From Prochlorococcus sp. AG-355-J04 (GTDB lineage Bacteria > Cyanobacteriota > Cyanobacteriia > PCC-6307 > Cyanobiaceae): a DNA stretch of 63,919 nucleotides. The position numbers were made by a program, and so were the translations under genes. Below the pieces are notes generated by a model. The model saw only the letters and a list, made by a program, of their open reading frames with translations. It was not told where the DNA came from and did no database searches. The stretch covers positions 1 to 63,919 of the forward strand of contig QCDN01000005.1 of NCBI GenBank assembly GCA_003280885.1. The letters run 5' to 3'. Positions 56,666 through 62,835 of this stretch are shown in pieces. How positions within the stretch are numbered: position 1 is the stretch's first letter; every line of letters starts with the position of its first letter.

Positions 56666-56842
56666 ATGAATATTAATGATAAATCTGTTTTAGAAATGCT
56701 TAATAAACTTATTGTTATTAATAGGCTAAATAAAAGTCAAATTCTTCAAATGGTGAATTTAGTTTCAATATCAAATGATATCAATGATTTAAAGGATAAC
56801 TTGAAATGGGAAAGTTCTAAATCATTCCACAATAATATTTAA
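56666..56842 (+). CDS. Small soluble hypothetical protein, 58 aa
   Basis: ATG 56666 to TAA 56842. Helical heptad-like pattern (VLEMLNKLIVINRLNKSQIL) suggests a short coiled coil. No family recognised. Confidence 0.5.
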   Translation: MNINDKSVLEMLNKLIVINRLNKSQILQMVNLVSISNDINDLKDNLKWESSKSFHNNI

Positions 56843-56952
56843 AATACATAAACTCATTGTTTGAGAATTATGAATTTTTGAAATTTACATAAGAAAAAAA
56901 TAATTGTTAAATCAATTAATTATGAGTTATATAAATAATTTATATAAGCTAT

Positions 56953-57126
56953 TCAAATAAATTTTTGATAATAATTTTTCTTATAAGAAACTTGCTCTTG
57001 ATTACCATAATTAAGTGTTGTTTTCTTATCCTTGCTAAATGATTTAATTAATATTGTAGAAGTGATTATTATTATTAGTATGATTAGTAAGTCTCCAACA
57101 GTAATCCCTCTCTCCTTAAGATTCAT
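56953..57126 (-). CDS. Small membrane protein with prepilin-like N-terminus, 57 aa
   Basis: Start ATG 57126 (an upstream start at 57189 adds unlikely sequence). MNLKERGITVGDLLIILIII shows Gly followed by a hydrophobic start, an acidic residue at +5 (D), and a long hydrophobic helix: the layout of a type IV pilin-like signal, although +5 is normally Glu. The rest is short and polar. Could instead be a simple membrane anchor. Confidence 0.55.
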   Translation of the reverse strand: MNLKERGITVGDLLIILIIIITSTILIKSFSKDKKTTLNYGNQEQVSYKKNYYQKFI

Positions 57127-57287
57127 AATAAAACATATATTTTGTTTAAATATAGCCTTTTTTACTTGATTAATTAATAGTTTTAACAAACGTGCTAAAA
57201 ATATATATTAAGGAAATATAAAATGAATATAAAAATTTTAGGACTATAATCAATTGAGTTATATAAAAAAATAAGTGAATTACTTAT

Positions 57288-57461
57288 ATGGAAGTCAAAA
57301 AAAAAATTAGTAGCTACAACACCCCTGATTTTTTCTCTGAAGAGATGATTATCACAAAAAAAACACTCAATGAAAATCAACTAAAATTAACTTATCAAAA
57401 ACGGTTAATCTCAGATCTAGACTACAAGCACAAGGAATGGTCAAAGTCGATTGAAAGTTAA
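57288..57461 (+). CDS. Small soluble hypothetical protein, 57 aa
   Basis: ATG 57288 to TAA 57461. Charged, helix-rich (MEVKKKISSYNTPDFFSEEM, then basic C-terminus). It lies opposite a Phe/Ile-rich minus-strand frame that I reject. Stop is 2 bp from the stop of the convergent 50-aa gene. Unrecognised family. Confidence 0.5.
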   Translation: MEVKKKISSYNTPDFFSEEMIITKKTLNENQLKLTYQKRLISDLDYKHKEWSKSIES

Positions 57462-57463
57462 TT

Positions 57464-57616
57464 TTAAAAGCTTTCGTTGATTATATTAAAAAGTTTATTT
57501 CTTTTGTTTTTATTTTTTTCTTCCCAATAATGTGTTACTTCATCATTAATGATAGGTTTTGCTTCGTAAGCTAGATACCAAAGAATAAATCCGACAGGAA
57601 ATATTAAAATATGCAT
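57464..57616 (-). CDS. Small membrane protein, 50 aa
   Basis: ATG 57616 to TAA 57464. One N-terminal hydrophobic helix (MHILIFPVGFILWYLAYEAK) and a charged C-terminus. Divergent from the ribbon-helix-helix gene, so its promoter overlaps the putative operator region at 57.65 kb. Confidence 0.55.
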   Translation of the reverse strand: MHILIFPVGFILWYLAYEAKPIINDEVTHYWEEKNKNKRNKLFNIINESF

Positions 57617-57642
57617 AGTATAATTAGTTGACTTAAATCAAA

Positions 57643-57648
57643 TATAAT
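57643..57648 (+). promoter_or_regulatory. Likely -10 box (TATAAT) of the ribbon-helix-helix gene
   Basis: A perfect TATAAT, 45 bp before the ATG. No good -35 at the usual spacing, but the expected transcription start (about 57655) falls directly in the inverted repeat that follows. Confidence 0.5.
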
Positions 57649-57651
57649 GCA

Positions 57652-57678
57652 ACACTTGTAATGTGCAAGTGTGACACT
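57652..57678 (+). promoter_or_regulatory. Putative operator: overlapping inverted repeats
   Basis: ACACTTG (57652-57658) and CAAGTGT (57666-57672) form a 7-bp inverted repeat, and AGTGT-G-ACACT (57668-57678) is a perfect 11-bp palindrome sharing bases with it. Located between the -10 box and the start codon of a DNA-binding gene. A similar palindrome follows the gene. Suggests autoregulation. Confidence 0.6.
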
Positions 57679-57692
57679 AATTTATTTAAATT

Positions 57693-58058
57693 ATGCCCTC
57701 TCCGAGGAAAAGAATTGGTTTTTTGCCAAGTGAAGAAGTGCATGAAATTATTGAAAAATTGTGCAGAGCAAATGAGTATAGTCAGTCAAAAGTCACAGGT
57801 TTATTGGTTGAGGAAGCGTTGAGATCTCGAGGTGTGTTAAGTGAATCTTATGGTCAAAATCAAAATGATAAAGGGGATTTTATAAACTTTTATTTTGATC
57901 ACGAAACATTTTCTGAAAGTAATAGATCTCCACTTAATTTGGACGAATATGCAGTTAATAAAAACGTATTATCTGATGATATCAAAATGATGCATGAATT
58001 TATTGAGTTTAAGTATTTTAAGAAAGTTATGAGGCGAAATAACAACATTATTAAATAA
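57693..58058 (+). CDS. Ribbon-helix-helix (CopG-like) regulator
   Basis: 121 aa, ATG 57693. KRIGFLPSEEVHEIIEKLCR and SQSKVTGLLVEEALRSRGV show the strand, helix and GLLVEEAL helix of an RHH domain. The C-terminal 70 residues are charged and may dimerise or bind a partner. No toxin gene is adjacent in an obvious pair. Flanked by palindromes, so probably autoregulatory; may also control the divergent 50-aa gene. Confidence 0.7.
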   Translation: MPSPRKRIGFLPSEEVHEIIEKLCRANEYSQSKVTGLLVEEALRSRGVLSESYGQNQNDKGDFINFYFDHETFSESNRSPLNLDEYAVNKNVLSDDIKMMHEFIEFKYFKKVMRRNNNIIK

Positions 58059-58074
58059 ATAGTGTCACACTATT
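58058..58074. promoter_or_regulatory. 17-bp perfect palindrome after the RHH gene
   Basis: AATAGTGT-C-ACACTATT is a perfect palindrome (8 bp arms) starting at the last base of the RHH stop codon. Its core AGTGTCACACT (58061-58071) is the reverse complement of the upstream operator core AGTGTGACACT. No T-tract follows, so it is not a standard terminator; more likely a second binding site. Confidence 0.6.
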
Positions 58075-58195
58075 AATGTTTATATGAGAATGCTTTTCAA
58101 TGGAATTTAGAAATTAAGCAGAGATAAATATTTTTGAATATTTCTAATCAACTTCTTAAAAAAGGATCCAAAATAAATTGAATCTTTAAAAATTT

Positions 58196-58236
58196 AGCGG
58201 ACTAAATCCTCGTGGAGATATGAACCTTAGCCCGCT
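58196..58236. other. Structured element: 10-bp stem-loop
   Basis: AGCGGACTAA (58196-58205) and TTAGCCCGCT (58227-58236) pair with a single A-C mismatch; the loop holds a small CTC/GAG nested stem. GC-rich relative to its AT-rich surroundings. No T-tract on the plus strand; on the minus strand a short T run follows. Could be a small RNA, a processing site or a terminator for the minus strand. The rest of the 58075-58326 spacer shows no gene. Confidence 0.4.
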
Positions 58237-58326
58237 TTAAAAAAATAGCAATAAAAAAATATAAATACAATAAGTATGTAAATTTACTTTTGATTTAAAA
58301 TTGGATTATAAAAACTCTAAATATAA

Positions 58327-58479
58327 ATGGCAGTAAGTGAATTTAATGAAGATACACAGGATCAAATATGTGATCTTCTTGAAAATCTTCAGCAAATAGA
58401 GAAACTTAAAAATAAAGATATACGAATTTTGGTTGATAAAATAGTTAGAAAATATGGAGGAAAAGTAGTAAATAAATGA
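58327..58479 (+). CDS. Small soluble protein, 50 aa
   Basis: ATG 58327 to TGA 58479. Helical, with acidic start and basic end (MAVSEFNEDTQDQICDLLEN). It overlaps the ATG of the exported thioredoxin-like gene by 4 bp (ATGA), so translation is coupled. Unknown function; perhaps a partner or regulator of the downstream protein. Confidence 0.6.
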   Translation: MAVSEFNEDTQDQICDLLENLQQIEKLKNKDIRILVDKIVRKYGGKVVNK

Positions 58480-58865
58480 AACGCCTATTAATCCCACTAT
58501 TAGTTTTGTTTACTTTACCAAGTGTTGTAAATAGCTCCCACTTAAATAATCAGAGAGAACTTATAGTCACCTCAGAGAGCACTAGGGAATCAATAGAGTT
58601 GGCAAAATACCTTAAAGCTAATGGTGTAGTTAAATATTCAGCATATTGGTGTCCTAATTGCCTTAATCAAAGTGAATTATTTGGTAAGCAAGCTTATAGA
58701 GAACTTAATGTAGTTGAATGTGCAAGAGATGGGATAAACAGTCAAACTCAATTATGCATTGATAAACAAATTAAAGGGTTTCCAACATGGGAAATAAATG
58801 GAAAACTAATTTTAGGTGTGCTTTCACTAAAAGAGTTATCAAAGTTGACTGGATTTAAGAATTAA
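58476..58865 (+). CDS. Exported thioredoxin-like protein with CPNC active site
   Basis: 129 aa. Signal peptide (MKRLLIPLLVLFTLPSVVNS), then a thioredoxin-like domain with AYWCPNCLNQSELFGKQA active site (CxxC), CARDGINSQTQLC and IKGFPTWEING with the cis-Pro. It resembles the thioredoxin-like C-terminal domain fused to VKOR in many cyanobacteria, here as a free, exported protein. Probably a periplasmic or lumenal disulfide oxidoreductase; no VKOR/DsbB partner is nearby. Confidence 0.85.
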   Translation: MKRLLIPLLVLFTLPSVVNSSHLNNQRELIVTSESTRESIELAKYLKANGVVKYSAYWCPNCLNQSELFGKQAYRELNVVECARDGINSQTQLCIDKQIKGFPTWEINGKLILGVLSLKELSKLTGFKN

Positions 58866-58888
58866 GGAAAATGTAAGATGATTAATGG

Positions 58889-59038
58889 CTAGATATTAAA
58901 GGTTATTTCTTGAGTACCTTTCATACATCCTCCAGCTGGATAGTTAATTACTTTTTTTGATATTAATCCAATACTTATAGCAACTATTCCAATACCAAAT
59001 AAAGCTCTTGATCTTTTGCTTGAGATGAGATACTTCAT
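58889..59038 (-). CDS. Small membrane protein, 49 aa
   Basis: ATG 59038 to TAG 58889. Basic N-terminus (MKYLISSKRSRALFG), one hydrophobic helix (IGIVAISIGLI) and a YPAGGCMKGTQEITF end with a single Cys. Convergent with the thioredoxin-like gene, 23 bp apart. Unrecognised. Confidence 0.5.
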   Translation of the reverse strand: MKYLISSKRSRALFGIGIVAISIGLISKKVINYPAGGCMKGTQEITFNI

Positions 59039-59261
59039 TGGGTATTTATAAGTATTAAATAGTAGGTATTATTAAATTATAACGTTGATTTTTTTTAAAA
59101 AAAATAACAAGTAACCCTAAATCTATAATTTTTTAAAATAAGTTTTAGATATTAGATATCTTGAAAATCCTTAATCAATAAATACTTATATATCTTTTTT
59201 TCAGTATTTTTAGTTTGTAATTGACAGTCTTTTTATAATTAAATGAGACTTTTATTTTTTT

Positions 59262-59393
59262 ATGAAAAATAAAGAATTTAATGTGACTCAAGGAATGGCT
59301 TTGTTACTTTTGAAGCCATTAAATTTACCCGCTAACTATGTCCTTAATCTCATAATTTATATAACTAACCCTAGCAAAAATATTGGTTACTAA
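59262..59393 (+). CDS. Possible small membrane-type protein, 43 aa
   Basis: ATG 59262 to TAA 59391-59393. MKNKEFNVTQGMALLLLKPL followed by a hydrophobic stretch and an NIGY end. Its stop overlaps the stop of the DUF1651 gene by 4 bp (convergent). The preceding stretch from 59039 is AT-rich with nothing convincing. Confidence 0.35.
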   Translation: MKNKEFNVTQGMALLLLKPLNLPANYVLNLIIYITNPSKNIGY

Positions 59394-59641
59394 GATTCTT
59401 CCCAAACTGGTTTAGTTCTCCTCCAACCTTGAGCGATTAACTTTTTCCATTCATCTCTAGCTTTATCAACTTTAATTTCTTCTCTGGTTGTCATAAGAGG
59501 TTGTTCTTTTCCTAAAACACCAATAATTCTCCCAGAGTCAATAAACATATATTCAAAAAATTTATCTTTATTTTGATTATTCTTTGAAAACCTTTTAACC
59601 CTTGAACGTTTCGAATTTATAAGCCAAAAATATTCTGTCAA
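59390..59641 (-). CDS. DUF1651 family protein
   Basis: 83 aa, ATG 59641. Start MTEYFWLINSKRSRVKRFSKN and end DEWKKLIAQGWRRTKPVWEES match the short picocyanobacterial DUF1651 family (final GW...P.W motif). Unknown function. Adjacent to clpS on the same strand, 11 bp apart. Confidence 0.78.
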   Translation of the reverse strand: MTEYFWLINSKRSRVKRFSKNNQNKDKFFEYMFIDSGRIIGVLGKEQPLMTTREEIKVDKARDEWKKLIAQGWRRTKPVWEES

Positions 59642-59652
59642 TCTTTCTTATT

Positions 59653-59940
59653 TTATGTTTCCTCAATCGGAGCCATTGTTAATCCTTTGCTGAGGAGTTG
59701 CTCATGATATAGCTCTGACTGTTCAAGATTACCTCTCCATACCTCCGCCGACCCCGTCTTATCAACTTTGATGGTTAGATCCCATGCCCTTTTTCTACTC
59801 ATACTTGGAATTATTGTTAGAAGACAATTTGCTACATGCTGAAAAGTATTAAAACTGTCATCAAGAACAATTACCCTTGCTTCTGGATATTTTGCTTTAG
59901 TTTTCTTTGGATGTGAGACAGTCCCGAGTGAATTAATCAT
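59653..59940 (-). CDS. clpS: ATP-dependent Clp protease adaptor ClpS
   Basis: 95 aa. VIVLDDSFNTFQHVANCLLTIIP is the ClpS core with the DD.xNT region that binds N-degrons, and AEVWRGNLEQSELYHEQLL completes the domain. Delivers N-degron proteins to ClpAP/ClpCP. The N-terminal tail (about 18 residues) fits the family. Followed by DUF1651. Confidence 0.9.
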   Translation of the reverse strand: MINSLGTVSHPKKTKAKYPEARVIVLDDSFNTFQHVANCLLTIIPSMSRKRAWDLTIKVDKTGSAEVWRGNLEQSELYHEQLLSKGLTMAPIEET

Positions 59941-60007
59941 TATTGTCTTTGCAAGTTTAAGTCAATTAAAATTTTAGCTAAAATCTTCAATTGAAAAGTA
60001 TTGAAAA

Positions 60008-60081
<74 letters not shown>

Positions 60082-60110
60082 ATGGGAATATTGTAAGGCA
60101 TTGGTTGTAC

Positions 60111-60593
60111 TTAATTACCATTTTGAAAATTTATTTGTTTGTGGGCCTCATATATTGCAATTCCGCATGCTACAGAAAGGTTTAGACTTCTAACACCTTT
60201 TTGATTATTGTTTCCAGTCTGTAAATTAGGCATAAATATTGATATTAAAGAGTCGCTTTTATTAATAATGGAATCTGGTAATCCTGAATCTTCTCTCCCA
60301 AATAACAAAATATCATCTTGCTTAAATTTAAAATCCTTCAAATATAATCCATTTTTTTTACTAAAAGAAATTATTCTTTTTGTTGCTTTTGACGTCAAAA
60401 ATTTATCAAAATTCTCATACTTATTAACAGTAACTAGAGGCCAATAATCTAATCCTGCTCTTTTTAAATATTTATCTTCTAGTTTAAAACCTAAGGGCTC
60501 TATAAGATTTAAAGGCATATTAAATGCAGCACATGATCTGGCAATATTACCAGTATTTTGTGGGATTCTAGGTTCAAAAAGAGCGACTTCCAA
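60111..60593 (-). CDS. trmL: tRNA (cytidine/uridine-34-2'-O)-methyltransferase TrmL
   Basis: 160 aa. ALFEPRIPQNTGNIARSCAA start, FGREDSGLPD and VRSLNLSVACGIAIYEA are the SPOUT-family TrmL motifs (knot region). It methylates the wobble ribose of leucine tRNAs. Two bp downstream of the cobU stop; likely one operon. Confidence 0.93.
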   Translation of the reverse strand: MEVALFEPRIPQNTGNIARSCAAFNMPLNLIEPLGFKLEDKYLKRAGLDYWPLVTVNKYENFDKFLTSKATKRIISFSKKNGLYLKDFKFKQDDILLFGREDSGLPDSIINKSDSLISIFMPNLQTGNNNQKGVRSLNLSVACGIAIYEAHKQINFQNGN

Positions 60594-60595
60594 TT

Positions 60596-61156
60596 TTAAG
60601 TAGGTATTTCAATACTTATTTCATCTATTTTGATTGCTCTGCCATTTATTGCCAGCCAATTATCTTTTGATATTTTGGTTATTCTCTTTTGAAGTTCACC
60701 GATTCTTTCAATATAAGTATTACCAATTTTATATTCAGAGACTAGACTCCAACCTACTTGTTCTCCAACAATAATTGTTACTCTTTTTCTTTTCATTAAG
60801 AGACTTATAAGTGAATTCAATTTTGTTGACCATTCATTTTGTTCCTTGCCAATACTTTTCATAACAAATCCGCCAATAGAATCTATTAATAATGGACCTT
60901 CTTCTTTTCTTAATGTATTTAATAGATCTGTCGTTTCTATTAATTTCCAATCTTTTGGCCTTCTTTTTCGATGTAAATTAATTTTATCTTGCCATTCTTT
61001 ATCATCCAAATTGTTTTCTGATAAGGCAACATATGATAATTCTTTTACCTCCTTTGCAAGATACTCCGCGAATTCACTTTTGCCACTCTTTGTCCCCCCT
61101 GTAATAAAAATAATATTAGATAAATAATCTCCGATAATTAGATCCTTGGCATTCAT
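60596..61156 (-). CDS. cobU: Adenosylcobinamide kinase / guanylyltransferase
   Basis: 186 aa. IIFITGGTKSGKSEFAEYLA is the P-loop of CobU/CobP, with INLHRKRRPKDWKLIET (guanylylated His region) and GEQVGWSLVSEYKIGNTYIERIGELQ. It phosphorylates and guanylylates adenosylcobinamide in (pseudo)cobalamin synthesis. A short N-terminal extension of about 15 residues precedes the P-loop. Confidence 0.93.
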   Translation of the reverse strand: MNAKDLIIGDYLSNIIFITGGTKSGKSEFAEYLAKEVKELSYVALSENNLDDKEWQDKINLHRKRRPKDWKLIETTDLLNTLRKEEGPLLIDSIGGFVMKSIGKEQNEWSTKLNSLISLLMKRKRVTIIVGEQVGWSLVSEYKIGNTYIERIGELQKRITKISKDNWLAINGRAIKIDEISIEIPT

Positions 61157-61166
61157 AAATTCTCTA

Positions 61167-61478
61167 TTATTTAGAGAAATACCACCATGTTGCTAAAGGA
61201 ATAATTGTGGCAGCAATTAACAAACCTATAACTATATAAGTAGCAGTAGAACTCTCAGTATCTTTTGATCTCATAGTGTTAAAATTTGGATCCACTACGG
61301 GGTTGTCAATAGATGAAGGCTGACTTTTTTCGTAATTTATGACATTCTTCTGTTGAGTAATACCAAAATATTTATTTATAGTACTAATTTCATTTGCGTA
61401 TGTAGTCGAGGGGATAAGAATAAAAATTAAGCCAGTAAAGATAAAAGAAAGTATATATTTATTGATGTTTAGTTTCAT
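61167..61478 (-). CDS. Exported protein with C-terminal membrane anchor, 103 aa
   Basis: ATG 61478. N-terminal signal peptide (about residues 1-28, ending TTYANE), a polar middle (about 45 residues) and a C-terminal transmembrane segment (YIVIGLLIAATIIPLATWWYF). Looks like a small tail-anchored exported protein. Unrecognised. 10 bp upstream of cobU. Confidence 0.6.
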   Translation of the reverse strand: MKLNINKYILSFIFTGLIFILIPSTTYANEISTINKYFGITQQKNVINYEKSQPSSIDNPVVDPNFNTMRSKDTESSTATYIVIGLLIAATIIPLATWWYFSK

Positions 61479-61588
61479 TTTGAAAGGTTTTGGTTAATTA
61501 TATATTAAAAACTATATGTTTGAGTATTTAAAAAGTACTAAACAATATAATATTTGCATAATTTAATTAGAAATAACATATTTAAAAT

Positions 61589-62215
61589 ATGGGATTCAAT
61601 GGGAAATCATTAATATTAGTCGGTGCAATACTCTTTATTTTTCAGATAGCAAATTTCATTTCAATAGAAACAATCACTCCTGAGCTTGAAAGAGCACAAG
61701 TGTTAGCTGCGATAGCTTCATTAATTATTATTTTGATAGGTTTTTTATTTAAACAATTCGAACCATTAGCTGGTGAGAAAGCTGCTTTAAAAGGAGAAAA
61801 TAAGTTTTTCTTCGATAGAAACATTCCTGATGAAGTTATTGATGAGCTTGCATGGGGTTCTGAAGCTATATTAACTTCTACTGCTGCGGCCACAATACTA
61901 ATCCACAATGATGGAGTAAATATATTAAGAAGAGGAATTACTACAAGTAATGAGTTTAAACCTGGAGAAACTTGTCTGAGATCAACAAAAGATATGAAAT
62001 TAATATCATTAGCAAATACTAAATTTTATCCAGGAAGAGACGAATTTTTTAATTTTTGTGCTGATATTCCATCCATTTTAGTTGTACCTATAAATAGTAA
62101 AGCCTTTATATTGGTTGGAGGCTGGAGTGCTAAATGTTTTACAAAGTCTGATGAAAACTGGATAAATAATTGGTCAAAGAAAATTAATAATATTTTTTTA
62201 AAATATAATATTTAA
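61589..62215 (+). CDS. Cofactor assembly of complex C subunit B (CCB) family
   Basis: 208 aa. Two N-terminal spans (about 5-25 and 38-56), LERAQVLAAIASLIIILIG, IDELAWGSEAILTSTAAATI and NILRRGI, PGRDEF, ILVGGWSAKCF match the CCB2/CCB4 (DUF2930) family, which helps attach heme c' to cytochrome b6. Thylakoid membrane. Overlaps lptC end by 4 bp (convergent). Confidence 0.82.
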   Translation: MGFNGKSLILVGAILFIFQIANFISIETITPELERAQVLAAIASLIIILIGFLFKQFEPLAGEKAALKGENKFFFDRNIPDEVIDELAWGSEAILTSTAAATILIHNDGVNILRRGITTSNEFKPGETCLRSTKDMKLISLANTKFYPGRDEFFNFCADIPSILVVPINSKAFILVGGWSAKCFTKSDENWINNWSKKINNIFLKYNI

Positions 62216-62835
62216 AAATAAATAATTGATTTAACTCTTTTATCTTTTGCATTAAAACTTACTGTTTCAGTATCTAAATCATAGTAGGCGTTTTCTGAAG
62301 TTGTTTCAAATCTATTATTGTTATTCACATCTTTTATTATATATTTTACTGGACTGAAAAATTCAATTTTGTTGTCTGAACCCATTATGGCTTTTGATGA
62401 ATTTAAGATGATATTTTGATTTTCAAATCTTATATTTCCTTCCAACAAATATTTAGTATCTTCTGTATTCCAAAAAAAATTATCAGCATATAAAAAATCC
62501 TCTTCTTCATTAATAGTTCTTAATTTTACATTTCCACTCATTTTTACGAGTCTATTGTTATCTGATAGTGTTGATTCTTCTGAAATAATAATATATTTAG
62601 TTTCTTCCCCTTTAAATATTTTTACAATAGGTTTTTTTAATTCAAATTTTAATTTACTATTGTTGTAAATTAAATCTGGACTTGTAATAGAATATATTTT
62701 ATTTCCCTTTTTAGAGAAAATATTCATATCCAAACTTTCAATTTTTTGGACTAATTTATTCTCATCAATTACATTTGGTGTACAACCAAGTAAGAGAAAT
62801 GGTAGGAAAATTATTAATCTATATTTGTTGGTCAT
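62212..62835 (-). CDS. lptC: LPS export protein LptC, lipoprotein
   Basis: Start ATG 62835 (an upstream TTG is possible). MTNKYRLIIFLPFLLLGC ends in a lipobox, so a lipid anchor is likely. The domain has ITSPDLIYNNSKLKFELKKP, KMSGNVKLRTINEE, and the LLEGNIRFENQ repeat typical of LptC beta-jellyroll. It carries LPS from inner membrane to LptA. Overlaps the metG end by 17 bp, same strand. Confidence 0.8.
   Translation of the reverse strand: MTNKYRLIIFLPFLLLGCTPNVIDENKLVQKIESLDMNIFSKKGNKIYSITSPDLIYNNSKLKFELKKPIVKIFKGEETKYIIISEESTLSDNNRLVKMSGNVKLRTINEEEDFLYADNFFWNTEDTKYLLEGNIRFENQNIILNSSKAIMGSDNKIEFFSPVKYIIKDVNNNNRFETTSENAYYDLDTETVSFNAKDKRVKSIIYF

Noticed and set aside
57195-57380. Minus-strand 61-codon ORF rich in Phe and Ile
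   Set aside because: It lies opposite the better-coded 57288-57461 gene and looks like an AT-rich shadow frame.
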